Of a stretch of 64,000 bases of DNA, positions 10,995 to 22,818 are shown piece after piece (positions within the stretch are counted from its first letter, which is position 1; every line of letters starts with the position of its first letter). A model generated the notes under the pieces. It saw only the letters and a program-made list of their open reading frames with translations, was not told where the DNA came from and ran no database searches. The position numbers were made by a program, and so were the translations under genes. The DNA comes from Ctenosaura bakeri (taxonomy: Eukaryota > Chordata > Lepidosauria > Squamata > Iguanidae): contig CAOLHI010000256.1 in the NCBI GenBank assembly GCA_948474755.1, forward strand, positions 124,001 to 188,000. Reading direction: 5' to 3'.

Positions 10995-11420
10995 TTTGTT
11001 TCGGGGACCGTGTCCACTCCGTTTTAGAGCCTCCCTCGACCCCGTGTGTCTCCTTCCCTCGAGGTGAGGACTGCGGCCTCCACAGGGCCCAGGGTCCCAT
11101 CCTGGTCCGAGAGCGGACGGCTCACCCTCCGAAGTCTCAAGGCCGAAGGAGGGACAAGAGGCCCGGGCGCACCTTGGGCTCCGCTCTGACTTGACTTCCT
11201 CTTATAACGTTCCGCGGACAGGGAGAAGCGATTCCGGGGCTGCGCAGAAATGGAGCCGCGGCTTGGGAGAGAAGGCGCCAGGCTTTAGAAGAAGCTGAGG
11301 CGAGGGCTGAAGAGGCGACGAAGCTGGAAACGAGGGCCCGGCGGCTGGGCGAGAAATACCCTGGAGCAGTAATGTTTACCGAGGAACCGCTTTCCCCTCA
11401 GCCGGTGGGAGAAACCGCTG
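10995..11420 (+). promoter_or_regulatory. ZNF581: CpG island 2, probable ZNF581 promoter and first exon
   Basis: CpG density rises sharply right of the MITE (cggggctgcgc, gagccgcggc, gcccggcggctggg). A plausible plus-strand donor, CTCGAG|GTGAGG with GT at 11064-11065, could splice to the acceptor at 15148. No TATA box is evident. Assignment to the ZNF581-like gene rests on being the nearest upstream island on the same strand. Confidence 0.55.
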
Positions 11421-11456
11421 CGTTTCCGTCAGGACTCTTTTCACTGTGACACCCAC

Positions 11457-11490
11457 TCCTCCTCCTCTTTCTCCTCCTCCTCCTCCTCTA
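11457..11490 (+). repeat. (TCC)n / CT-rich simple repeat
   Basis: A run of tcctcc units with interruptions sits on the edge of CpG island 2. Such polypurine-polypyrimidine tracts are frequent near TATA-less promoters. Confidence 0.8.
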
Positions 11491-13164
11491 CCACCTCCAA
11501 CCTCTCCCCCCCCCGCGGGAAGAGCTAGGTAGAACCCCCAACCCTCCACCCCACCCTCTCCAGAGCTCTTCCTTCCCTCTCTGCCCTGCCAAAATAGGCC
11601 TCTCTTTTTTCCTACCTCCTCACTTGCTGTCTTCCCATCTCTTTTTTAGGACACTGGAGTAGCTGCTAATGAGCCACTGATGGGGGGTGAGGTGTGGGGC
11701 AGACAGCCTGTTTGGGATCCCTGTTATGGATCTTATGGGGAAGCCAGGTGGAAGCTGACCCCTTTAGAGAGTTAGTTCTCTCTCATCATAGGAACTCCAC
11801 TGCTAGTCTTTAAAGGCAAGGGTGACTTCTTCTAATCTGACGTTTGGAGCCAGTTTTTCCCAAACCATAATGCAAATATTCTCTTTTGGTCTTTTTTACC
11901 TTTGCCAGGATGCGTTGGCATTGCATGTGGACAGCCTTGCCTACTGGACAGGTGCCACTTCTCTCCTACCGTGTCTTCAGGAGCACCACCGCTAGTTGTG
12001 CCTTGGGCAACTTTGCTGCTTTCTTGGATTGACACCTTAAGATCAGCCTGCGCCTGCCTGCCCTACATGGATGCCAAGATGGCATTACTCAACCCCTTCC
12101 TTCATGGTAACTTTGGACTTTGGCCACATTCTGGCATTCATACCCCAACATGTGCCCCGGATTGGTACCGCTAAATGCTTCACTTGCCACCGGCTGTCAG
12201 ATGAACTGTCACCTTGTCAGAGGACCTTGACTGGGACATTCCTGTAAAGGGCACATTGTGGGCAATGTCTCACCTTTGGTGCTGAAATGAGAGCTGGGAT
12301 ACTGGAACACTGCCCAAGCAGGGTAAGTTTGGGGCAGGGTGTTAAGTGAACCGGTTCTGCATGGGAGAGATGATGTGAACTGTGAGAGGAAGTGACATGG
12401 GCATGTGCCAGGAACTTTCTGGAGTTTTGATGCCAGTCCCTCAGGCTATGTATCTAAGTATCTAAGCCTAGGAATGTAGAAAAGATGTTATATAAGTTCA
12501 TGGGAGGGCCGGCCTATCTGGAATGTCAGTGCCTTCTTCTCACTCTAGTGGGAAAGCTGTGGGATTGTACATGGGACAGTGAGTACATTCCAAGTGTGGG
12601 GGTGTTGCCAGAGACACCTGGCCACCATACCAAGATTCTTTATTTTTTTCTTAGTTCCACCCATCCAAAGTTTTTCCATCCCCAATTGTGCTTATACAAG
12701 CCCCTCCTTTTACCCATCATAGCTTAGTTGAACTTCCATGTTTAGGAGCAACATATCTCTGCATGTTAAATGTGGAGGAAACAATAGGGGAGCACAACTG
12801 CCCTTAGGCATTGCTTTGTAAACCCTGAAAGAGCTAAAATTGAAAACAGGATAATAGAATAGCCAGGGGCAGAACTGCAAACTGAAGACAAGACAGAGGA
12901 AGCAATGCAGTCTCCACTCCACCTTTGACCTCACGCAGCTAGAACTCAAGATGGTTTGGCACACTTTGGTGCAGGGAGGATATCCAGGAAGTCCTCTCTT
13001 TTTACCTAGAAATAGTCTTAGATGAACTTTTTGCCCATAGCTCATGAGAAAATCTGTATGGATAACATATCCCTAGGTACCAGCATACCATTTTTTCAAT
13101 CCTTTCCACCCTTTCTTTTGAGGTTCTGCTACATGTTAAAGCCATGTCTTTCTCTAGAGTAAGG

Positions 13165-13275
13165 GTGGTGAACATTTGGCTCTCCAGATGTTTTGGACTA
13201 ACCTTGACCCTTTATCATTAGCAATTGTGGCTGGAGTTGATCAGAGTTATAGACCAAACACCTGGAAGTCCAAAG
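13165..13275. repeat. Short foldback repeat (ccagatgttttggact type)
   Basis: 'ctccagatgttttggactaa' on the left pairs loosely with 'agaccaaacacctggaagtcc' on the right, with the usual 'ggctggagttgatcagag' centre. It is a diverged copy. Confidence 0.5.
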
Positions 13276-14435
13276 ATCTTCCTTCCTACTCTATAGATGA
13301 AACCCCACCATGTTAACTTCTTCTGGTCTCCTAGCTAATTTTCTTCCAGATCCTCTGCCTTTCTTCTCTTGTTATTGTTGGCTTCTATTTTGCCTACTGC
13401 TGCAGACTGCAGCTTTTGCTTAACACATTGTCATCCACACAGATGATAAAGACAAAGGTTGCATTTCTAAGATCAAAGACAACAGATACTTTGTGCATGT
13501 CTCTTTAGGGGTTTTGCCAGGAGTCTTAACATTGGTAGGGTAAATAAACCATTTTTTAAACTCCCTGTCCAGAGTAATGTCCGCATGGATTTTATTTACT
13601 TATTAAATTTAAAATACACATGTGCTGCTCTCCGTTAAGTAAATTCCAGGGCAGTGCAGAGATTTCCTTGAACAACAATTAAAAGGCAAATACAAAAATC
13701 CATAACAAAAACCAAAGATCTCCCTGAGCTAGATTTTAAAATCAACAAGTGTCTGATAAAACAAATAAAATCTAGCAAGTGCTAAATCATAATCAGGACA
13801 TCATCAAGACTGGTGCATATTTAACTGGATTCCAAAGGCAGGGTGTTAAAACAGGGAAGGCTCTTGCCCTAGTGGCCACCAAATCTGCATATGGAGGCAA
13901 TTTGTATATCACAGCAAACAGGGAGGTGTACAGCAGAAAATGTATCCCTTCAGATAATCAGGTTCTAAGGTGCTAAGGATTTTATATATTAATAACTTCT
14001 CAAACCTGGTGTGGTGGCAACTGCAGTCTTTTGAGCAAGCAGATAATATGCATTTGTTAAACTGCCCCATTTATCAACTTAACAACTGAGTGTTGCATTT
14101 GCTGCAGTTTCCAAACCATTCTCAGAGCTCTGCTGAATTACACTGCAAAAGAAAGGGAAACAGCTGATTATACCACAATGGTTGGGATACTTTCTTCTTA
14201 TCTGGAACCTACCATGTGTGAATTCTCTGCATTTGGGAAAGGTGCAGTCTAAACCAGCGCATGCTGATTCCAAAGTCTATTCCACTGTGTCCAACAGGCC
14301 TATTCTTAATTGAGTGTGCCTAGAATTGCAGCTTTAGTAGTTCTGTGCACTGAGATTGCAAGTTTAACTGCAGTTTTGCAGTCCAGTCTTATGCTGGTTT
14401 TCTGAGAGATACACCCCATTGAGCTCAGTTGACTT

Positions 14436-14580
14436 TTGGCTAGAATGTTGGACTGCAATTTGGACAATCCAGGTTCTAGTCCACATCAAGTCATGGAACT
14501 CATTGACAAAGTGACCTTGGGTCAGTTACTGTCTCACAACCTAAACTAAATCACTAGGATAAAATGGAAGGAGGTGAGTC
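14436..14580 (+). repeat. tRNA-derived SINE fragment (second type)
   Basis: 'ggctagaatgttggactgc', then 'ccaggttctagtccacatc', 'gtgaccttgggtcagttactgtctca' and 'aggataaaatggaagg' form the A-box/B-box head and body of a SINE. It differs from the Sauria type in the block after the B box. The copy is diverged. Confidence 0.6.
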
Positions 14581-15194
14581 ATATACAAAGTCTAGAGCTC
14601 ACTGGAAAAGAAGCAAGAAGTGTAACTAATAAAAATGTTAAAATAACAATCACTGCCAAATAAATGCTAAGAAAGTTCAATTGAATGGATCAAGTATTAT
14701 TTCTAAGTAAATATGCATAAGATCATGCTGCCTGTTGATTTATCAGCGGAGCCATTCATAATTGGTAAGGTCAACAGACAAGGATTTGGCTGTTTATATT
14801 GTGAGGGTATTTTGCCACTGGTATATTAGTATAGCAAGGGGGGTAAATAAGAAAATATTCAAAATGACTTTCCTCTCTTAAGAGGTGGTAGCCTTCCCGC
14901 ATTTAATTGCAAGGTATGTTAGGTTTCCCTTCAACATCTTGAAAAGGCAGCTATATTAGTGTTAGTAATATGCTAATTTTACTTACACTGATTAACTGAA
15001 TGGTTAAAAAATAGGTGATTAATCAGCTACAACACTTTAATTGGCTGGGAGCCCAACTTAATTATAGCTTCAGAAGTTTGTCTGGATATACCTATTTGAA
15101 TTGTTCATTTCCTTTGGCCAATGAATGCACTCTGCGTTCTTATTGCAGGCTCTGCATTCCACCCTGAGGGAATAACAAACACAAGAAGATAATC

Positions 15195-15950
15195 ATGGAG
15201 CTGCAGAGACATTCCAAGTCTGTTGGAGATCCACGTAGATCACCAGAAACTGTAGGACGCCCATGTCTGCAAGAACCTGCTAATGATGTGGGGCAGCCCA
15301 TCAAGCTGGAGATAGGAGATGAAGAAGAGGATATCCAAACATTGCCTCCAAAACTTTCTCGCCCGCCAGTTCCTTCTCCTGGCAGTGCCCTCATTCAGGG
15401 TTTGAACGGGCTGCCAGGAGCAGGCAGGAGAGCCCACATTTCTGGAGGGACAGCAGGGGTGGAACAAGGAGAATCCTCTCGACTGGGGCGCTACTTGTTG
15501 ATTGACAGTCAGGGGCTTCCCTACACTGTGCTGGTGGAAGAGGGGGTGGGGGCAGCAGGAGGCAATGAAGGCGGGAGTGGAAGCTCCTTGCGCAAGGTCT
15601 ACAGCTGCCCCGTGTGCTCAAGGACATTTGAATATCTGTCATACCTGCAGCGCCACAGCATCACCCACTCGGAAAGCAAGCCCCATGTGTGCCGGGCATG
15701 CGGCAAGGCCTTCAAGCGTACATCCCACCTGGAGCGCCACAAGTATACCCACTCAGGCCGAAAGCCTCACCAGTGCCCTATCTGTCAGCGCAGCTTCCGA
15801 GATTCTGGGGAGCTCTCACATCACCAGCGGGTCCATACAGGCGAGAGGCCTTACCAGTGCGAGGCATGCCACATGCGCTTTGGTGAACGCAATACCCTCC
15901 AGAGGCACATTCGCCGGAAGCACCGCCTGCAGCTCCTCCCCACAGTGTAG
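15195..15950 (+). CDS. ZNF581: C2H2 zinc-finger protein, ZNF581-like
   Basis: The protein is 251 aa and complete in one exon. It carries a GRYLLIDSQGLPYTVLV motif at about residues 98-114, the conserved non-finger block of ZNF581, ZNF580 and ZNF524. Four C2H2 fingers follow at about 136-158 (YSCPVCSRTF), 164-186, 192-214 and 220-243, the last ending HIRRKH. Human ZNF581 is shorter (about 200 aa) with the same block and four fingers. The N-terminus holds an acidic segment with the SUMO-type motif IKLE (36-39) followed by GDEEED. The likely role is a nuclear DNA-binding regulator; targets cannot be read from sequence. The start is the first ATG after the acceptor at 15148. Identity rests on finger sequence and on the ZNF784/ZNF865/ZNF524 neighbours. 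ZNF580 is the main alternative, but its last finger is less similar. Confidence 0.88.
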   Translation: MELQRHSKSVGDPRRSPETVGRPCLQEPANDVGQPIKLEIGDEEEDIQTLPPKLSRPPVPSPGSALIQGLNGLPGAGRRAHISGGTAGVEQGESSRLGRYLLIDSQGLPYTVLVEEGVGAAGGNEGGSGSSLRKVYSCPVCSRTFEYLSYLQRHSITHSESKPHVCRACGKAFKRTSHLERHKYTHSGRKPHQCPICQRSFRDSGELSHHQRVHTGERPYQCEACHMRFGERNTLQRHIRRKHRLQLLPTV

Positions 15951-17957
15951 AGACTGGTCTTTTGAGGGACTTAATTTGTGCTACAAAGAACTGGCATGGA
16001 GACCTAGCCATGCCTTAGAAATCTGCCATCCAAGGCCCTGCTAGAATCCATGCATGCTATAGTAATCCTAGCCTGCAAGTTTCCACCCATCTCTGAAGGA
16101 CCTGATACTTCCATACCTATCAAACTAGTGACTGGCAGGATCCATTAAAAACAAAATGTGGAATAGAGAAACCCACACTCAGCTATGTCACAAAATATCT
16201 GGCATGCCAAGGCCAGCTCACTAAGTCCTAGGATGGACACCTCCTGCGTTCTCATGCCAAGTGGACCTGGCATGAAGACTCTGGTCTACCACCTTTTTTT
16301 AGAAATGCTTAGTCTGTCCTGCCTGCCTGCCTGTACTCCTTGTAACCTGGCAGAAAGATCAGTTCCTTCCTGCTTTATCCCCTGTTACCACTATCCCAGA
16401 AGGCCACACACATCTAGCATGAATACATTGGCCTGTAATTCCCATCTCTATAACAGAGAACAGAGCCTATTAAGCATCTAACTTTGCCACAGTGTCCTGG
16501 GGAAAACCTCTTGTCTCATTTCATTATGGGTAGCAGGGAGAATCCAACAGTCCTTGTCTAGACCCTGCATGTATGGCACAGACATAGTTCTCCATTGCCT
16601 GTTAATAATAACCCTCCTTATTGGTAGACCTGGCTTTGAAATCTATCTATAAGCTTCCATTTCTTTCACTTATGCACTGATCCACAAACACAGCATGGGG
16701 ACATTGGCCTGATAAAATGTGCCCATTTTAGGAAAATCTGCTCTATGAATAATGTCCCAGTTGCTTTGTGGGCAAAGGATAACTAGATTGGGTCAACAAT
16801 GATGATGACTCGCCTTATTTGACATAGAATTTCAACCAATACTCCCAACTAGATTTGGCAAATGTTGATCCATTATTTTCAGTCTGCGGCAGTTGTCTTA
16901 TTTGGTAGTGTTGAATGCTAGCCTGATACAAGATGGGGCCAACAGCTTTAAATCCTGAGATCCCATCTCAGCAACAAGATTGCACCTAAATTCTTGTCTA
17001 CCCCATTCCATTCTCTGTATAATAAGCAACGTGACAAATCCTTTTGCAGAAGCGGTAGCATAAAGTTAGAAATGACTACATGAAACATTGGCTGAAATCC
17101 ATAATGTTGGAGTGGGGGGAATGCATGTACACACACACACATCCCTCAGATGTTTTTGGACTGTAATTCATGTCATTCCACGCAATTGGTTGTGATGGCT
17201 AGGGCTGATTCCAGACTGGTTTAGCACCTTTTTCTGATTCAAAACCATATATTATTAGGAGAAGAATGGAAGCGTTGGAGGATGGGATATGGATGTTCTT
17301 CCTCTCTTAGGCCTTAACTGTCTTAATTTGAAATTTGCTTTTCTAGTGAAAAAAAGGTGTTTCTACATTCCTTCAGAAAGATGCAGCTGCTACCTCTTGA
17401 TGCTAGTCCACCCTCTAAATCAGATCTGTACCAAGGTCTGTTTGTCCTGTTATCAGGCCTTGTTTCTTTCTGTCCTCAAATTAGCCAGTCTGAATCTATT
17501 CAAATAACTTCCCAAGCAATTGTGGGCCTGCATCTATGTGTTTGTGGGGTGGATCTAAACCCCAGCTGTACTACAAAACAAAAACACTCAAATGCCTTTG
17601 GTATCACCTCTATCTTTTCAGTCTATGGGGATATATATGATGAGACTGCTGTTGTTTCCTGCAATATTTAACAAGCATAGGATTTTTCTTTTTTATTTAC
17701 AGAGTGAAAATAATGGTTTGGATGAAGGAAAAGAAGCAGGAGAAATTGATATATGGGCATGTGTTCCAAGGTGCCAGATAGACTGGTACTTCCAAAGCAT
17801 GCCAGGGAGATCCCTGGATCTTGTTTCCTCTACTTCATATTTTGTGTGGAATCTTTGATCTATGTGAATCTTCTTTTTTCTCCTCTCTCTCTCTCTCTGT
17901 CTTTTTTTTAAATTAAAAACTTCTATGGGGATTTGGTTCATCTTTGTGTACTACACA

Positions 17958-17963
17958 AATAAA
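17958..17963 (+). terminator. Polyadenylation signal AATAAA, ZNF581-like gene
   Basis: AATAAA lies in 'acacaaataaagtgatgctgtgtg', followed within 15 nt by a GT-rich element as expected for a cleavage site. It is the first convincing signal after the stop codon. Confidence 0.55.
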
Positions 17964-17985
17964 GTGATGCTGTGTGACTTCCATC

Positions 17986-20368
17986 TTGTAGATCCATTGA
18001 CAGGATGGAGATCCATTGATTCAAAGTGAGTTCTTGCATTGAGAAGAGGGTCTTTCAAGTATATAAAGTATGTAGCAAGGGCATACCCTTAACATTTCAC
18101 AAGTTAAAACTGGGACACATGATGAAGCAACATCAAAGTGTTGGCAAGATGGCAAAAGTAATTATTGAGGAACAACACATAAGCCGGGAGAGGCAGCAGT
18201 AGTTTGTTTTTGCCTGAGCCTACTTGGGAAAGCCGAGATGCCATCTCCACCCATCCCAAGTTAACTGGGTGCAAACTGTTTTTGCACTCTGAACTCAGCT
18301 TGCAGCAACTGAAGTAAGCTGAAGACAAAGGGGAATGTGGAAGGAAGGAGAAACTGGGATGTTTTAAAAGCAGCAGAAAAATGACAGAGGATTAATTGAG
18401 ACTCTTCCTTCCAAATCAGGATACTTGGAGGGTATGCAAGGACTTTACACAAGTTACTGAATGTCAGTTGATTGCTTTGATTGCTGAGAAGACAGTAACA
18501 AAGACAGTTGTAGAAGTGGTGTCCGTGAAACACTCCTACCTAAAACTGTGGAGTTAATCAATGCTGGCGTTATATGGTTAGAGGAACCAATGGTCTGACT
18601 TGGTATAAGGTAGTTTCCTACAAAAGGATTTCATTGAAGAAGAAGGTAGTGGACATAGATTAAGGTCATTTTATGCACCAGAATAAAATAAAAAATCCAG
18701 AGGTGTATCAAGAATTATGGTAGATGGCTCTATCGTCAAAATATGCAAATTAGCAAATTATGGGTATTGTATTAATTTTGCATCAGCTTTATCAGTCACA
18801 TACCCTTTCCTGAACCTAACACAGGGTATGACAACCCAGAAGGTTGTAAAGGTAAATCAACACAAGTGGAGCATTTAGGAAGGTCCTAAGACCATAGTTT
18901 TTCCCCCCAGATCTTCTTATACATTTACAAATTACTTTCTGCAGCCTTGAGGTCCATAAACATTTGGGGAGCAAGAGGCTGGAATGAAAGCTGATACTTT
19001 CTGAAAATGTGAGATTCTGCCTTTTGAAAAATTGCACGCAGAATAGTGCAAGATAAACAAGATATTGCTGTAGAATAAGCAACTGGATGGATTACAGATT
19101 ACAGCTATCTAATCAAAAGACACCATGCTGACAAATCATTACAGATGTGATGCAGGTATGGGCGATCTTCTGCCCTTCAGATGCTTTGGACTGCAACTCT
19201 CTTAAATCCGGGCCAATATTGCCAATAATTAGGCTTTATGTAATCTAAAATATTTGCATCTAAATCTCTGTTAACAGATTTATGAACCTAATCTAGTGAG
19301 TGGGTGTGGTTTTTTGGCATATACAGAGATGAAATTGTGGCATATGTGTTGGCATTTGACGACATGTAAATGTTCAGTTTGTGCTTGCTGCATAAAGCAT
19401 GGAACTATTCTTGAGTGATCACATCAATTTTATCTTGCTACTTTTTCTGCAAACTGACCAAAGAACACTTAATGTGAGCAATTTGCTTTCCTTTTGATCA
19501 CTGACCAAGTCACTCTGTGCATCCAGTGATGACACGGCACATTTTCTAGCAAGTTAAAATGCGCACCTTAGTAGCCATGTTCCTTATTTTACCAGTTAAG
19601 TTTGGGTTGTTTACTCTCTCTTGTGGAAGAGAGTCCTTTTGGTCAACTCATGTTTGTTCTTTTAAAAGATTGTTTGGAGGAGGGTATCCCATATTTTTTA
19701 TTGAAACCAGTAATTTTACTATTACTATACATTGTATGTCTCATAATTTAATTTTTAAAGAATAAAACTCAATGCTTGATAATAGCTTGTGAGCCATGGA
19801 ACAGGAATACTTAAACCAAGATGTGTAGATGGCATTGTATAGCTCTCTCCCACTCTTTTTAAATATAATGATTTTTTAAATTGCAGAACAATTTCAAAAC
19901 ACCTGTAGATGGAATTTGTCTGTTTTCATTGTTTTCTTAATATTGATGCAATGGGAGATTGTTGGCTGCAATCATAAGCACACTGAACATGAAAGAAATC
20001 TTATTAAGCACATTGAGACATTTCTGAGTAAATATACCTATGATTTTTCAGTCAGGGCATCAGATTTCCCTCCTTAACAAAAACAATTAAAATAACAATA
20101 CCTGAAAAAAATTCTTCCTTTTTTCATTTGGTAAACAGCAATAATAATACAAGAAGAAGGAGCACAGTGTTTAGTTTAATTTGTGTCTTACTTTTTTAGC
20201 CTGTCCTTTTTAAAGAAGGTCTGGGCAGTATATGTGGTTCTCCTCTCCATTTATCCTCAGAAAAACCCTGTGGAGTAGGTTAAGTTGAGAAAGGTCGGTA
20301 GGTCTAAGGACATCCACTGTAGGCTCACTGCTGTGGAAAGATGGAAAATTTAAACCTACGTTCTCTGT
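17986..20368. other. Intergenic between ZNF581 and ZNF784
   Basis: No gene is recognised. A diverged short foldback repeat ('cttcagatgctttggactgc', about 19155-19235) and a SINE-like block at about 20215-20345 are the only repeats noticed. Further AATAAA hexamers at 18685 and 19761 could be alternative ZNF581 ends. Confidence 0.4.
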
Positions 20369-20504
20369 CTTTCCGCACTACACACTTATAGTGCTATTAT
20401 TCCACTTTCAAAATCCAGCCAGCCCCTCCCATAACTGCAAACCCCAGGATTCTATAGGATGTTGAAAGTGGAATAATAGCACTAAAACAGTGTAGTACGG
20501 AAAG
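20369..20504. mobile_element. Short, diverged palindromic MITE, copy 4
   Basis: This is a 136-bp inverted repeat with ends CTTTCCGCACTACAC and GTGTAGTACGGAAAG. The arm cores match the family (tattattccactttcaa / ttgaaagtggaataata). The outermost GGCCA is missing and the centre is shortened. No clean target duplication can be read. Confidence 0.75.
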
Positions 20505-21061
20505 GTTCTGTATGAGTTTCATCTTAAACTCTCTCTCCATTTTTATCTTGTTATTTTCTCTGCTCTTTTCAATATAAGCAAATATCTAAAGAGATATTTA
20601 TTATGTCCTGTTGCAAAATCTGCTTTCCAAATACCTCATTATTTTCAACTAACCAGCATGCAAGGAAATTGTATGTCAAAACTAACACAACAAGCCAAAG
20701 CAAAACAAGATTATTGGTGTAACTAATAACAGCTTCTAACCGGCTTTCTGTGCCACAAGGAGCAACATTTCAAGCACATTAATGAATAACATGACTTTAA
20801 TTACTTTAAAAACTAACTTTCCAGACCTGCCTTTTAAAAGCATGTCATCTCAGCCGCTGTCACTATTCTAACAGGTGCCAACTCTGCACCTTTATTCTCC
20901 ATGATCAAGAAATGAGAACTGTACAGAGTGAAAATTGCATCTCTGCCGTTGTGATGATTTTAATCCCTTCCATGTTGTTTTCCATTCTTCAGCAAGAGAC
21001 CCCTCTAGCTGGCATTTATAGCCTCTTCTACAGCTATGCAGGTACAATAACTATTATCTTT

Positions 21062-21223
21062 GGCCATTTCTGCACTAGATTGTTATAGTGCTATTATTCC
21101 ACTTTCCACATCCTATGAAATCCTGGAGTTTGCAGTTTAGGGAGGGGCCTCAAAGGTCCCAGGATTCCATAGGATGTTGAAAGTGGAATAATAGCACTAT
21201 AACAGTCTAGTGCAGAAATGGCC
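21062..21223. mobile_element. Palindromic foldback MITE, copy 5 (CpG-decayed)
   Basis: This is a 162-bp inverted repeat, GGCCATTTCTGCACTA to TAGTGCAGAAATGGCC, flanked by TTT. The flanks can also be read as a longer TTATCTT duplication. All the diagnostic CpGs have become TG or CA (TCTGCAC, TAGTGCTAT, TAGCACTAT) although the arms still pair well. It lies about 1 kb left of CpG island 3. Confidence 0.87.
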
Positions 21224-21382
21224 TTTATCTTATGGCGGGGTGGACAATGTTTAGTTCCCTGCTGTAAATATGGTGACATCCTTAAAAGGAGCGTTCCATT
21301 AAAGGACCTGTGAGATGCAAGTCTCCGGGGATGTTGGTGAAACTGCCATTTTAAAAATGAACGAGCCTTCCCTTTCAGCCCT

Positions 21383-21464
21383 ATATATATATATATATAT
21401 ATATAAAAATTACACACACACATATATATACATACATATACACATACATATATATATATATATT
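21383..21464. repeat. Compound (TA)n/(CA)n microsatellite
   Basis: A TA-dinucleotide run is followed by acacacaca and alternating atatac/catacatata words, ending in a second TA run. Short nonsense frames through it are artefacts. Confidence 0.9.
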
Positions 21465-21890
21465 AAAAAGAAAACTGCAACATATAAATAAGAGCATATT
21501 CCATATTGTCGTACATATTATTTTATCCCCCGTCTCCTCCTTCCCATTTTTTTGCATCTTCCCCATTTATACCCTTTTCATAATTCTTCTACCAGCCCTT
21601 CTACACGCATATCTCTTTCTCTTAACCTATCATTGTTCCTGCTATATTTCAGTGTCTACCATTATTACATTACATTCAAATTGATTAAATGAATATAACT
21701 ATACAAGACCCAGTTCCCACTTCCAGATCTTTCAAACTGCAGGAAGTGCTCTACAATGCTGATCTCATTGATCCTGATTCATTGCTCCACCATTATATTT
21801 GGACTCCCCTGAATGACAGCATCATCCTCTCTGTGGTGCGCGCTCCCTGTTCCTATTTGACTTTCTTAACTTTAGAGGCCTGACCATATG

Positions 21891-22070
21891 GGCCATTTCC
21901 GCACTAGCCTGTTATAGCGCGATGATTCCACTTTCAACATCTTCTGGAATCCTGGGGTGTGCAGTTTCGGGAGGGGCCGGCCGGCCCCTCCCGAAACTGC
22001 AAACCCCAGGATTCCAGAGGAGGTTGAAAGTGGAATCATCGCGCTATAACAGGCTAGTGCGGAAATGGCC
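21891..22070. mobile_element. Palindromic foldback MITE, copy 6 (GC-type)
   Basis: This is a 180-bp inverted repeat with arms of about 90 bp differing at only a few positions, meeting at GGCCGGCC. The ends are GGCCATTTCCGCACTA and TAGTGCGGAAATGGCC. It is flanked by ATG if one extra C belongs to the right end. CpGs are intact (CCGCAC, AGCGCGATG, TTTCGGG). It sits directly at the left edge of CpG island 3. Confidence 0.9.
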
Positions 22071-22071
22071 C

Positions 22072-22818
22072 ATGTCCAAATTTAGAGGGGAGTCCTGGGA
22101 GGTGGGGAAAAGTTGTTCAGCCTGCCTTTTTGACGGCAGACAAAAAAGAGAGAGAAGCCACGACCTGTCGGTTCCCCTTTAATTTCCTCTTGGATTGCAT
22201 TTAAAGGGGAGGCCCACCTTAGGGAAGAGAATGGACGGGCGGAGGAGGGGAGTTTGCTCCAACTGCTTCTTACCCCGTTGAAGGCAGCCGAAAGTTGGAA
22301 GGAAGCGGGGAATCTTGGTGTCCGACCGGATGGATCAGGTCCAGGTGAGGCTCCATTCAGGACGATGGTGTGGAAAGGAGAAGAATTGGGTGCAATGCGA
22401 TGAGCAAGAGGCTTGCATGCCGGTGGTGGTGGCGATGAGGATGATGATGATGATGGGGGACAACGCAACAAAGAAGACCGAAGTGAATCCGGAATAGCGG
22501 GCCGGGTTTGCAGTGGGAATCGCCAAAATGCAAAAATCCCCGCAACCCTCTTTACTCCCAGGGAGCCTCGCCCGCAGCCCTCTCTGCTCCCGGGGCTTCT
22601 CACTGCAAGGCTCGCCCGGCTTCGGGCTATTGTTCTCTCGTGGCTCTCCCGTCTCCCTCTGCAGGGCAGGACTCCGGGGGGGGGGGGGGAGCGGATCTTT
22701 GTTGGGCTGATAAACCGGGCCAGAAGGAAGGTAGAAAGAAACGCGGCTCAGATCCTTGTAACTGGCGGGCAGGATGCCCAGGAAGCGAAGGGGGCGATGA
22801 AATCAGAGCCCTCTCTAG
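22072..22818 (+). promoter_or_regulatory. ZNF784: CpG island 3, probable ZNF784 promoter and first exon
   Basis: The segment is CpG-rich and framed by palindromic MITEs on both sides. A plus-strand donor, GTCCAG|GTGAGG with GT at 22345-22346, could join the acceptor at 24674. A (GAT)n run occurs at 22428-22457 and a G run at 22678-22689. The assignment follows from the nearest downstream same-strand gene. Confidence 0.6.

Larger units (their letters stand above)
11421..15148 (+). other. Probable intron 1 of the ZNF581-like gene
   Basis: No coding exon is recognised. The stretch holds a (TCC)n-rich tract at 11457-11490, a short foldback repeat at 13165, a degenerate A+T-rich interspersed repeat at about 13590-13830 and a SINE-like block at 14436-14580. 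The right end is a good acceptor (ttcttattgcag). Intron status depends on the unproven exon 1. Confidence 0.45.
15149..17985 (+). other. ZNF581: Terminal exon of the ZNF581-like gene
   Basis: The exon starts after acceptor cttattgcag (AG at 15147-15148), 46 nt before the coding ATG. It would run through the coding region and a roughly 2-kb 3' UTR to the AATAAA at 17958, followed by a G/T-rich element. The UTR length is inferred from the first good polyadenylation signal. Confidence 0.6.

Noticed and set aside
10723..11067. Repeated peptide MIPLSTSSGILGFAVSGGA in several frames, looking like a gene family
   Set aside because: Each occurrence is the translation of one arm of the palindromic MITE, so the similarity is repeat DNA, not protein homology.
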